Assembly (NCBI GenBank): GCA_037447655.1
Contig: JBBHKE010003129.1
Span: forward strand, 1 to 25,759
DNA: 25,759 nucleotides
Reading direction: 5' to 3'
Origin: Zygnema cylindricum
Taxonomy: Eukaryota; Streptophyta; Zygnematophyceae; Zygnematales; Zygnemataceae
The notes under the pieces are model-generated. The model was not told where the DNA came from and ran no database searches. It worked only from the letters and a program-made list of their open reading frames with translations. Below, piece after piece: positions 8,950 through 18,720 of this stretch. Position 1 is the first letter of the stretch, and each line of letters opens with the position of its first letter. A program made the translations under genes and the position numbers.

Positions 8950-9530
8950 TTGGGTTTCGCAGGACTGTACGACGTGTATCGTACGACCTATATTTTCTGT
9001 GATTTCCGGGATGGCGATTTGGATCGTACCCGCGGTCCTACCGTACGACGTATATTTTCCGCGATTTCCGCCGACGGCGGATTTGATTATTTCGCGTCGT
9101 TTGTACGACTTACGTCGACCGGAATTCCCGCGGCCACAAATTAGACCGTACTTGTGGTCCTGCCTTGCCTTATTTATTTCTCAGGATTTCTCACCGACAA
9201 CTGCAGTACTTATTTATGTTTTTCCGGATTTCTCGCCGACGACACCTTTTCGAATTGCATCGAGACAAACAAACTTAGCGTACTATATATATTTTGCGCG
9301 ATTCTCGCCGACGGTAGCTTTGATCATTTCACATCGACCGTACGACTCATATTTTCCAGAATTCGCGCGACGACAAAGTGGACCGTATCTGCGATCCTGC
9401 CGTACAAGCTTTCATTTCCTTGAATCCCGGCCGACATCAAATTTTAATCATTTCGCGTGGAGTAGCATCTCGACCGTCGACACAAAGTATGCGATTTTTG
9501 TAATATCACATCGGAACCGTCGACGCAAGT
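8950..9530 (+). repeat. CpG-dense degenerate repeat block in U3
   Basis: Short motifs recur at irregular spacing: CCGTACGAC, GACCGTAC with a following GCGGTCCT, TATTTTCC with GCGATTTC, and CGCCGACG. The same block is present in the second LTR at about 18811-19380, with some CpG sites changed to TpG or CpA between copies. Such repeats in U3 often bind activators. Here they are also dense palindromic CpG sites (CGTACG, GTCGAC, CGCG). Confidence 0.65.
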
Positions 9531-10516
9531 GACAGACAAATCGACTGTCAGTTCTGACGAAGCGAAGTCATTGGACTATTTTAAGTCGTGAACCATTTGG
9601 AGGTTCACGCATTCACATGTAGATAGGAAGGGTTTTAATCCGTAGGTTATAGATTTTGTAACGTAGGGCATAGGATTTCGGCTTCCTATTGGCTGAATCC
9701 AAACTAGACGCAAATATTGACATAGCACGCTGTACTCTGATTAGCTTGTTTTCGCTAGGCGTAGTTTTTGTTACTTAGTTCATTTCTTATCATTTCCTGC
9801 ACACAATTTTCAAGTGAAGGAATTATTCATTTGATTTATTTTCAGTATTGAGGATTCTCTGCAGCCATCTTTTTATTTGTAAAATTGTCCGGACAGCTTA
9901 GAGGCGATTTTCTGCCTTTGCGTGAAGCGTCTAGTTTTCTATTACATTATCAATATCTTGTAAAGCCTTACAAATTAATCTATACGGCTTCGGCCAAGAC
10001 CTACACGATTTCCCTTCACTTTTCTCATCCTTTTGAGTGGATTTCGACCGCGATCTCACAACACAAACTTCTTTTCCCGACTGTGGCTGAACTTTAATTA
10101 GTGTGGAAGTTGCATGTTGGGATTATTGTTGTGTTGTTTTTATTTATTGTGATTGTGTATTTATTTGTATTTGGCTTTTGCGCATCTTTTGAGTTTGGTT
10201 ATCTCAAACCTCATAAGTGTCGGGCATATTGCCATTTTCGGTTTTTATTTATCTTTCTCGGTTGTTTATGCTTTGATTTATTCTATTTAAGTATAAATTC
10301 AGATTATCCTTGATAAGATAACTCCTGCAAGGAATATAAATAGACCGTGGGGCCTAGTGGTCATCCATCGGCTTAGTATTCCTGCACTTGAAAATTGTCT
10401 TATTTTCTTTTCTCGCTTGTTTGTTTTTCTTTCAATTTCGGTTTTCTTTTTATTCAGAGAAAAAAAAAAACAAAAATATCAAAAATATATATTATAGATA
10501 CATTTCTACAAATATC

Positions 10517-10880
10517 TATAATTAGCTTTACATTTATAATTACCATTTGCTTGTTAGTTGACGTCTTATCTTATTGGCCAATTTTCGGCCAACGATATAC
10601 TACACTAACTTAAGTATTTGGCTTTTGTTTTCCCCATTTTCTTTGTTATATGTCTTGAGCATCGTTTGCTCACATTGAGACATACTTCAATGAGGAGTTA
10701 TAATTAGCTTTACATTTATAATTACCATTTGTTTGTTAGTTGACGTCTTATCTTATTGGCCAATTTTCGGCCAACGATATACTACACTAACTTAAGTATT
10801 TGGTTTTTGTTTTCCCCATTTTCTTTGTTATATGTCTTGAGCATCGTTTGCTCACATTGAGACATACTTCACTAAGGAGT
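10517..10880 (+). repeat. 182-bp tandem duplication around the presumed LTR promoter
   Basis: TATAATTAGCTTTACATTTA recurs at 10517 and 10699, and the two units remain nearly identical through ACATACTTCA at their ends. The other LTR has one copy of this segment (about 20535-20715). The unit contains the AT-rich box and TTGGCCAATTTTCGGCCAA, a hairpin. Confidence 0.85.
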
Positions 10881-11476
10881 GGAGTTAGTGGAGCGGATCC
10901 GTTCTTGGGAGCTCTGCAAAACTTTGGTTGTAGCGAACAACCGCAGTTCACCCTTGGCAATCACCAGATTGCTAAGGGTGTTATGTAAGTATCACGATGC
11001 CTTGCGGGTACAGGCGCGTGTTAAGGTAGTCGGTTGATCGTATAGAGGGATCGTGTTTGGAGTGGATTAGTGTTAATCCACTTGTATTGAGCACTGCATT
11101 TGTCCAGCTTTTCTTGCTTGCTATCTGGCCCTGAGTGGCCTTGGCTGAGTTTGCTTTGCCCGGAGTGGGATTTCTTTCATAGATCTTGCCGTTGAAGGCA
11201 TTGGTTAGCACTTTTAGGGATTGTGCCGCTTTAGATCTGCACTTGGGAGTGCTTGGATAGTAAGTTATTTGCCTTTATAGATCTGGCCCTTCTGCCTTGT
11301 CCCCTTGTTTGCAGAGTAGAAGGTTTTGGTAATACGGCTTCCTGATAGATCTGGCCATCGAGGCCCTATTAAAGATTGATTGGTTGATTAGACAAAAGAG
11401 TGGTGTGGCCTGGCATTTGAAGCATATCGGATAGATCGGTTTTGTTACCTGGTCATCATTTGGTGTTATCATTTTT
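10881..11476 (+). promoter_or_regulatory. structured 5' leader before gag
   Basis: This untranslated leader is conserved in copy 2 (20716-21314). Two adjacent hairpins stand out. GGTTGT/ACAACC (about 10926-10942) lies inside an outer CTGC/GCAG pairing. CACCCTTGGCAATC pairs with GATTGCTAAGGGTG (10949-10980, 14 bp with one G-U pair, 4-nt loop). A splice-donor-like GTAAGTAT follows at 10985-10992. The LTR end and primer-binding site must lie in or near this stretch, but I could not match a tRNA confidently. The hairpins could serve packaging or dimerisation; that is inference. Confidence 0.55.
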
Positions 11477-12837
11477 ATGCCCACCGATTGGGATAATCTT
11501 TATAATCCTGTCGAAACCACTCGATCGTCGGCCCCGTTTAGGCCCACGGAATCCGGACCATCAGATTTATCTAGTCTTTTGGACCATCCTTCCCTAAATA
11601 TCTCGGGTCAAATTTCCCCTTCGGTTCGATCCACTCTCACCTCAGTATCTTCTTTATCATCAGTCTCTTCCACATTTTTCGAAGAGGAATCTGACCACGA
11701 TTCCGTTGACGGGTCGGATTCCGATTCATTATCTTTTTGGTTTCCGCAAATTACCAATCCAGTTTTATCCCCAAGCATTTCATTATTGGAAATGGCTTCC
11801 ACATCGGAGGGAGGGGGGCGCCTTCATTTCTGTTTTTCAAGAATGAAGGACACCATGACTTTATCGCATTTTCGAATGCTATTCGATACCGAAATGCGTG
11901 ATCTTGCATTTCGCTACCAAGATCAGTTTGATCTACGGGTCGCTTTCTCTCTTTTAGGCCGTTACCTTCGAGGTTCAACCCTTACTCTTTATTCTAGGAA
12001 GTATGATTCCGTACTTGCGATGACAGAGTTTTCTCCGTCTTTCGCTGGGAGTACTGCTATTATAGGACAACCATAAATTCCATACCAACCGGCTATCCCG
12101 GAAGTCCTCGATCTCAACGGCGATGTTATTACAGGAGCAGTTGCGGAAATACTGCAACAGTTTGCTATAGCCGCACGTGCTAGAATTCCAGCACGACCAG
12201 CAATGACGATCCCTATACTGGATCCCCTCTCTGTCATGTTTGAAAAGTTGCAAGCAGAATACCGTATGCAAAACCCTGACCAAGTTCGCGAGTTAATGAA
12301 CTTCGAACGGAAGTCAGGAGAGACTGCCCTTGCCATGCGTGCTCGCATGGAAGCTCTTCGTGAAGCATTGCCAGACTTAATGTCGGATGCTGAAGCTGTC
12401 CAAAAATTTGTAGGACAGTTTCCGAGTCAGTCTAAGAAATTCATCCAGAGTCACTTGACTCAAACGTATGGCTTGAAGTTCACTTTCGACCAAGCCGCCC
12501 AGCATGCCGTGGAATACGAAATGCAAAATTGTTGGTGGGAAGCCCATGACCGACCTAAAGCGGTCCCGAAAGAACCGATTGTTCCACCATGGAACAATCC
12601 TCGTCCTAACAACCGGCCTCTTAAAGTCCCGGCCATGGGAACCCCACCTTTTGCTCCCGGAAATCGATTATGTTTTCGATGTGGGAAGACCGAGCATGAT
12701 GCCCGAATGTGTCCAGACAAAAAATTGCTACCTGTACACATTGCAAGCAAACCGGACATTATCTCTATCGTTGTCATATAAAAAACCCGCAATATTCCTA
12801 TCAGAACCAAATTATGAGTGGTGGCATTCCAGCTTGA
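11477..12837 (+). pseudogene. gag of the gypsy-methyltransferase element (capsid, two zinc knuckles), broken
   Basis: The frame opens at ATG 11477 (MPTDWDNLYNP) and runs to 12781, with one stop at 12074-12076. The N-terminal ~100 residues are rich in Ser, Asp and Glu and of unknown role. A capsid-like helical region follows (about 12230-12530, including FVGQFPSQSKKFIQSHLTQ). The first CCHC knuckle, CFRCGKTEHDARMC, is at 12671-12712. A second, CTHCKQTGHYLYRC, sits at 12733-12774 but one frame away, in the frame of the downstream protease, so a single-base indel lies between them at an A6 run. A TGA at 12835-12837 then interrupts. Gag forms the particle and its knuckles bind element RNA. The 5' part is matched by copy 2. 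Confidence 0.88.
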
Positions 12838-14160
12838 TCCGCAAGACCGGTTCAACCGGTTAAAGCACCGGAAAAAGACACCACTCCACCTAAGGTATCT
12901 CAAAGAGAGAGAGAGCCTTTAGAAATGCAAGAGCAAATGGCGGCTATGATGAAAGAACAATTCGCAGCTTTCATGACTCAAATGAAGCCACAATTTACAG
13001 GCATGGCTCGCACTGTTGTACACATGCCCACGTTGGCAGGTCGAATCTTACGAGATTCCACCATCCAACAACGAGAGGCTACGTTCGACAAAGGTTCGAC
13101 CGATCACAGTCGTGACAGTAAAACACCTAACACGCGTATTCCTTTGTCATTCACTAAAGAACCTTCTCCTCTCTTGCCCGAAACCGCTTCAGCCATCGCG
13201 GCTGAAGCTCTCAACATAGTGGATCGAACTATACATGAGGCACACCGCGTGAAAGAACGCTTGTGCATTCTATCCGCTATGATTTCCGACTCACCGAAAA
13301 TCTCCCCTATCTCCTTACCCCTCGATAGCTCAGCTGCAGCTGCCGCGTTACAAGCACTTCAGCTGCACACAAATCTTGCTGCTATTCAGCCTATTTCCAT
13401 AGAGGAGCGAAAGTCTCGTGATCCTCATATCAATTTTTTGGATAATGCGAAGGGTGCATTGTTGATCAATGGTATAGCCCCTTCCCTGCCTCTCATGGAT
13501 ACGGGTGCAAAGCCAGTGATATTAGGCTCTAGCTTTAAACTGAAGCTTGGTCTAACTCCGGACAAGCTTCAGTCCACTTCTACTCGCTTGTTAACATCAG
13601 CGGGTACAACCGAACCTGTCCTAGGAATCACTAAGGAACCGCTTGTTTTCAGGTTCCAGAACGAAACGGCCACAGACTTTGCTGAAATCTCGATTCACGC
13701 TCTAGTCACTAAATGTAGTGACTATGAATGCCTAGTGGGACGGGACGTTATATTTCGTGTAGGGGGTGGTGTTGACATGCATAATCAGACATTTTCTTAT
13801 AGGCCCACTAGCTTCCCGGAACGCAAAATCTTCATTCCGCTAATTTCTGCTAGGAAGCCCATGCCTATTATGGCAAATTCGGCCACCTCCATACCTGCAT
13901 TTTCAGGGAATTCAGTGGGGGGCGAAATATTTCATTCATTGTCAGCAGAAGAAATTTTGCCCGATAGTTCTTACCTACCAGAAATTTTCAGTGACCCAAG
14001 TTTTCTTATAGATACGAGGGAATTTGACCGGATCTATAACCAAACCTTGTCAATTGCACTTTCTCCGGTCTCTTCCCCAATCCCAGTCCCTACAAACTCT
14101 TCTGGGTTTCTTCCCATTGATTGGAATCCGGTCCAATTCAAACCTCATCCAAATGGATTA
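12838..14160 (+). pseudogene. aspartic protease region of pol, with linker
   Basis: The frame is open from 12838 through the start of the methyltransferase. The catalytic motif LMDTGA has its Asp at 13498-13500. Further on come LLTSAGTTEPVLGI (flap region) and CLVGRDVIF (about 13730-13750), matching the ILGRD-like motif of retroviral-type proteases. Upstream, Met/Gln-rich sequence (MQEQMAAMMKEQFAAF) continues the gag tail. The roughly 130 residues between protease and methyltransferase (about 13770-14150) have no recognised motif. The protease would release gag, RT, integrase and the methyltransferase from the polyprotein. Confidence 0.8.
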
Positions 14161-15140
14161 CTGATTTTGGACCTTTTTGCTGGAATAGGCACTACTCTAC
14201 TGGCATGTTTGCGGAATGGATTATTAATCCGATTTTATTATTCCGTGGAGATTGATCCGTTAGCACGGAAAGCACAATTACATCATTGTAATCGTTGCGT
14301 TCCAAATACCCGCATTTGTTCCCAAAATCTGCATACAAGCATATGCATACTGCCCTCCCACAAGACATCCGGATTGTGGGCAACCATCACTTACTGGAGA
14401 TTGGTCCAATCGATCTAGTTTTTGGCGGATGGGAGTGCCAAGGAATGTCTCAAGCCGGGAAAGGTCTCGGATTAGCCGATCCCCGCACCAAATTATTTTT
14501 TGAGTTGGTTCGCATACTACATTTTCTACAAACTTTAGATCATCCTATGGGGTATATCTTGGAGAATGTCGCGGCCTATAATGATCCAAGACCTACAGTT
14601 TTGGCTAATTATCAACGAATCGAACAATTAATTGGCCCGCCTCTTATTATTGACGCGGCTCGCCATGGTTCACTAGCACACCGGGTTCGCTCCAAATGGA
14701 CGAACCTGATCCATATTGGTAGACTCCGGGAGGCTTACTTGTTAGTTCGTCCTCCTCCTACAGACATTTAGGCTGTCCTTCTTCCTTTTCATAAGGTAAA
14801 GCCTTGCATTCAAAAGGACTGTCCCCCTAATTTCAGTGTCAATGTCCCGGGTCAACCTCTCAAGGTGCATCCTACCTTAGTTTCTTACCCACATTCACAT
14901 GCATTCTCTAATGACGGTCCTGGCATGCTCCGAAACATTCATACCGGTGAGCTCGAAAAGCTTACCTTTACGGAACGAGAACACCTAATGCATTGCATTC
15001 CCTGCACTACTGTCGCTCCTAGTCTTACTGGCCGTCAAAGATGCACTTTATTGGGTCGTCTCATGGACCCTCAGTCTTTGTCTTTTGTTTTAGGTCTTGG
15101 GTTTGCAGCTGGTCGCCACTCTCAGGCACATCCGTCTTAA
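14161..15140 (+). pseudogene. C5 cytosine DNA methyltransferase domain captured in pol (DNMT3-like features)
   Basis: Motifs appear in linear order I to X. Motif I is LDLFAGIGT (14167-14193, binds S-adenosylmethionine). Motif II is VEID (14245-14256). Motif IV is GGWECQGMSQAG, with the catalytic Cys codon at 14436-14438. Motif VI is LENV (14559-14570), and an AHRVRSKW block near 14674-14697 fits motif VIII. RQRCTLLGRLMD (about 15035-15067) resembles the LLGRS motif X of animal DNMT3. LFFELVRIL after motif IV is also DNMT3-like, and the linear order argues against permuted DRM. One frameshift near 14297, a TAG at 14769-14771 and a second shift just before 15140 break it. The two shifts compensate, so it was probably in frame with protease and RT as one polyprotein. 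The usual Pro before the catalytic Cys is Glu, and the motif X Asn of many family members is Arg. It would methylate cytosine in DNA; the target site is unknown. Confidence 0.9.
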
Positions 15141-15146
15141 CCAGCT

Positions 15147-15158
15147 GGAGGGGGGGAA
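15147..15158 (+). promoter_or_regulatory. internal polypurine tract (candidate central PPT)
   Basis: A 12-base purine run preceded by CCAGCT lies between methyltransferase and RT. It resembles the true 3' polypurine tract at 18511-18529, which is also AGCT followed by G-rich sequence. In the polyprotein frame it encodes LEGGN. It could prime plus-strand DNA internally, as the central tract of lentiviruses does, or could simply be coding sequence. Confidence 0.4.
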
Positions 15159-16930
15159 TGCATCACTAAGAAAATCTTTCCGTACCACTCTCCAAGGGAC
15201 CATATTTCAATTTTTCCTCTTTTCTTCTCTTATTCTACTAGTTCCGAAAATCTCTATCTACGATTTCCTCAATCCTAGCCATATGTCCTGGTCTATTCCC
15301 GCATACACGGCTGTCCAGTCTACAAGTCCCATGCATATTCCCCCCACTCCTCATTGGAGTGCTGCTTTTCCAACTCGCAGTTGGAATCATTCGATTAATT
15401 TCTTTAAACAAACACCTGTAGCTTACGAGTTAGGTCAAACGCTTATCGCAGATGAGCAGTTGGCCTTTGCACAAGCCATGGAAGCTATGACAACCGAAAA
15501 TCCCGATGCTCCTAAATGGAAATTTGGCACCAATCTAACAAAGGCCGAACAAGAGTTACTGAATGACGTAGTTTTACGAAATATCGATGCCTTTGCCTTT
15601 TCTATGAATGATTTGGGTCGTCACACCGCTTATAAAATGTCGATAGATCTCGAAGATGATCGCCCTATATTTAAACCGAAACATCGTTTGTCAGAAACTG
15701 AATGGGAAATGGTAGACAAGCGATGTGCTGAACTAGAGGAAGCTGGCCTAATCTATCAATCAGACTCCACATTTGCAGCTCCCACAGTCATGCCTCGGAA
15801 AAAGGATTCCGAGGGTAATTTTACTGAACGTCGAATGTGTGGTGACTATCGTGAACTAAATGCTAGAACAGTTCAAGATCGTCATCCCATGCCTCTTGCC
15901 GAAGAAATATTTGATCATGTAGGCGGAGCAAATTATTTTAGTATCCTTGACCTCCGTGAAGGATTCAATCAAATCGAGATAGAGGAAAAAGACCGGCATA
16001 AAACTGCCTTTTGGGGTAGCGACGGCTGATGGGAATGGGCCGTAATGCCATTCGGACTGAAAAATGCTCCGGCAGTATTTCAAAAAGTCATGGATTCCGT
16101 TCTTGGAGGCTGTAAGTTTGCTAGATGTTACATCGATGACCTTATCATTGCCTCGGCTATTATCGAAGAGCACGCTGCTCACATCGAATGGGTATTGACT
16201 GAATTGAAAAAGGTCGGATTAAAATGTCATACATCGAAATGCACCTTTGGAGCCGAGGGAGTGCCTTACCTCGGCCATTTTATCTCGGCTGAGGGGATCA
16301 CTCCTCTCGAAGCAAAGGTAGAGGAAATCAGTAAATTGCCTGCTCCCACGGACCACACCAGTTTGCGAGCCTTTCTCGGACTTGCTATTTATTATCGCAG
16401 ATTTGTATCTAATTTTAGTACCATCGCATCTCCGTTAAACGACCTTATCAAGAATGAAGTGGCGTTTATATGGGGTCCCGATCAGATTTCCGCATTTCAA
16501 AGATTAAAAATCGCCTTATCGAGTGCTCCAATTCTCCGTCCTCCCAATCACAAACTTCCTTTTTGTCTCCAAACAGATTTTGGAAAACGCGGAATCGTTG
16601 TCATCTTGACACAAAGAGAGTTGAGCGGGGAGGAATACGTAGTTGCTTACGCGAGTAGAAGCAATAACCGGGCTGAATCAAATTATAGTAGCTACGAAGG
16701 AGTGTCTAGCCGCGGTTTGGGGAGTCGTTCACTTCCGCCATTATTTGTACGGAAAACCTTTCACACTCTTAACTGACCATCAGCCCTTACATTGGCTGAT
16801 GACGAACGATAAGCTTTCCGGGAAGTTAGCCCGATGGGCTTTAATCTTACAAGAATATGACGTTGAAATAATTAACCGACCAGGTCAGCTTAGTCTAAAC
16901 GGAGGCGGAATTTCCGGAAATCCTTTGCCC
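15159..16930 (+). pseudogene. reverse transcriptase and RNase H of the gypsy-methyltransferase element
   Basis: After a low-similarity N-terminal stretch, RT begins near 15640 (KPKHRLSETEWEMV) and contains MCGDYRELNA, SILDLREGFNQI (Asp at 15949-15951), VMPFGLKNAPAVFQKVMDS and YIDDLIIAS (Asp-Asp at 16135-16140). GHFISAEGITP and LRAFLGLAIYYRRFV follow. A TGA at 16027-16029 precedes WEWAVMPFG. RNase H follows, with TDFG (Asp at 16576-16578), SSYEG, a frameshift near 16700, then LLTDHQPLHWL (Asp at 16775-16777). The last landmark, usually an NADALSR-like block, reads SLNGGGISGN, so its Asp is lost. RT copies element RNA into DNA and RNase H removes the RNA. Confidence 0.92.
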
Positions 16931-18293
16931 CGAACAACAGATAACGGAGTTCGACAAGATTTCGATGACGACGATGTTCCCGTCATGTCAATGGGTTCTT
17001 ATCTTACTTACTGCCTAGCGTCTATTCCGAACCCCCGTCTCGCCACAGATCCTTGGCGTGATGGGCCTCTCATTCTTTTCCTATCCTCCCAGACCTTCAG
17101 GTCCGGCACCACTTCTGATAAAGAAGATAGAGTGAAAAAGAGGGCCAAAGGTTACCTTTGGCTCGGGGGATCTTTAGTTCGGTTGTTGGCAGACGGAAGC
17201 CATAGGCACGTTCCACGGCCTACCGAGCGTCTTTCTCTCATTGAGCAGATTCACACCGAGCTTGGTCACTACGGTACCAAGCGAACGTTAAGTCTAGTCC
17301 AGGCACGGTATTGGTGGTCAGGAATGCAAGCTGATGTCGTTGCTATTCTGCACAAGTGTGCCACCTGTGACCGTCTTTTTCCAACCGGCAGACTACGCTT
17401 CAACCCCTACCTATCAGGGGTTTGTTCTATCGATGGTCGGTTGATTTGGCCGGACCTTTTCCTATCTCACGTAGGGGGAAACAATACATCATGATTATGA
17501 TTGAAAATTTCAGTAAGTGGGTAGAAGTTGTAGCTCTGCCTCACAAGACAGCTAAGTTAACCACCGCAGCTTTTAAGGAACATGTCCTTATGAGATACGG
17601 TGCCCCAGCCGAGGTCCTTACGGATCAAGGTACAGAATTTCGGGGAGAATTTCAAGAGATGCTTGATGAGGCTCTCATCGATCATCGTCGTACTAGCCGG
17701 GATCACCCCCAGGCCGATGGCCTGGCTGAACGGGCAGTCCAGACATTTAAGCGTGCCTTGCGTAAGCATTGCTTAGAGAAACACATTTCGGTTAACGACG
17801 AGTTCTTGGTTATATTACCATGGGATATCGCATATCGGTTCAGGCTAGTCTGGCTAATTTCAGCCCGTATTATGTTTTATTTTGGCGACAACCGTTGCTC
17901 GGTCGCAATATTCAGAAGGCCGCAAGCTTCCCACTTCCGCTGATGTTTGACACAATATTTTTGGAAGAACTCACTCGTCGTGCTTTGCTTTTTGCCCGTG
18001 AAATGCCCATGGCTTTTGATAACCAGCAGATTGCCCAGCATCGGGACACACTTCGGTTTGCCACCACTCGCAGCGGCAGTTACAGACCGCAACAGAAGCC
18101 CTATCGGGTGGAAGATTATGTTTGTCTTCGCAAGCAATCTTTAGACACTTTGGACACGGATGTTTTTGCACACATCCTACGGATTATCGAGGTGGATCCG
18201 AACGGGATGTTAGGATTACAAGGAGCGGACACATGGACTTTTCGAGAGCACTCCAAGAATTGTGCTCCATGTTACTTACCAGATTTGTCGTAG
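16931..18293 (+). pseudogene. integrase of the gypsy-methyltransferase element
   Basis: The zinc-binding region has His at 17252 and 17267 (HTELGH) and Cys at 17357 and 17366 (CATC). The core has WSVDLAGPFP (Asp 17443-17445), LTDQGTEF (Asp 17623-17625) and HPQADGLAERAVQTFK (Glu 17728-17730), with 34 residues between the last two. Frameshifts lie near 17415 and 17820. The C-terminal part (MGYRISVQASLANFSPYYVL, then YRVEDYVCLRK) ends in FREHSKNCAPCYLPDLS before a TAG at 18291-18293. It inserts the element DNA and continues in the same frame into the PHD finger. I see no chromodomain. Confidence 0.9.
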
Positions 18294-18506
18294 GATATGG
18301 ATCCTATGCGGATGCCGATTACGGAGGCGACGGCATGTACCTTTTGTCATCGATCGGACAGGGAAACTACCATGTTACTTTGTGATAATTGCAGTCAGGG
18401 GTTTCACATGGAGTGTTTGGTGCCACCATTGTCGGCAGTTCTTGATGGTTAATGGTTTTGCCACGGATGTCGCGAACTACCGGTCGTGTTGGCCAGCTCC
18501 TCGGCA
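18294..18506 (+). pseudogene. PHD zinc finger at the integrase C-terminus
   Basis: In the integrase frame, directly after the stop at 18291, a C4-H-C3 pattern appears. Cys are at 18336, 18345, 18381 and 18390, His at 18405, and Cys at 18414, 18459 and 18468. Spacing is C-x2-C-x11-C-x2-C-x4-H-x2-C-x14-C-x2-C, typical of PHD fingers. Supporting signature text is LLCDNCSQGFHMECL and WFCHGC. A TAA at 18450-18452 interrupts just before the conserved Trp. The frame ends in TAA near 18507, immediately before the polypurine tract. PHD fingers usually read histone H3 tails, so this could steer integration the way a chromodomain does in chromoviruses; that role is inferred. Similar PHD tails occur, to my recollection, in some algal gypsy elements. 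Confidence 0.88.
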
Positions 18507-18510
18507 GGCT

Positions 18511-18529
18511 AAAGAGCTGGGGGGGGGGA
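18511..18529 (+). promoter_or_regulatory. 3' polypurine tract
   Basis: AAAGAGCT is followed by ten G and an A. It lies right after the end of the pol frame, as expected for the primer of plus-strand synthesis. Normally the LTR starts at or just after such a tract, which implies the LTR begins near 18530-18590. Confidence 0.75.
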
Positions 18530-18720
18530 TAAACCGACCTAACCATAACCAGCTAAGTCGTTGACCTTTATTTTTCTTCCACCTAGCCTGTTGTTGAATT
18601 TATCCATTTTTACTTTTATGTTTTATTTCATTTACAATATCTCGCTATCATTTGAGTTAAAGTTGAGCACACCTAATGATATTACATGCATCTTCATGTT
18701 ATTTGACACATGCACGAAAC
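18530..18720 (+). other. start of the 3' LTR, absent from the truncated 5' LTR
   Basis: No coding signal. Because it follows the polypurine tract, it should be the first ~190 bp of the LTR. A TGTTGTTGAATT candidate start lies at 18589. The 5' LTR lacks this stretch and begins instead at 8860 next to copia DNA. A 3' untranslated region is the alternative. Confidence 0.45.

Larger units (their letters stand above)
8860..10880 (+). repeat. 5' LTR of the gypsy-methyltransferase element (5'-truncated, 3' edge approximate)
   Basis: It aligns with the copy starting at 18721 (shared opening TGTCATGC, then TGTTTATATT-like sequence and CGCTACACTAATTTGTA). The U3 region begins with a CpG-rich stretch (about 8950-9530) built of degenerate CCGTACGAC and TTTCCGCGATTTCCGCCGACG blocks, then turns AT-rich. 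TTGTTATATGTCTTGAGC near 10645 and again near 10830 corresponds to a TATATATAAG box in the other copy. A 197-codon frame at 8939-9532 is a by-product of the CpG-rich repeats, not a gene. Confidence 0.7.

Noticed and set aside
8939-9532. 197-codon plus-strand frame
   Set aside because: It lies in the CpG-rich U3 repeats of the LTR, which remove stop codons; the homologous LTR does not keep the frame.
9572-9930. Boundaries of the 178-bp duplication as LTR ends
   Set aside because: The duplication is present only in the second LTR and lacks TG/CA ends or a neighbouring polypurine tract.
12712-12733. Programmed frameshift between the two zinc knuckles of gag
   Set aside because: No proper slippery heptamer is in register; the site is an A6 run where a simple indel is likely, and the element has many other lesions.
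11477-18506. Recoded stop codons or an alternative genetic code
   Set aside because: All three stop codons occur in frame and are mixed with frameshifts, which fits neutral decay.
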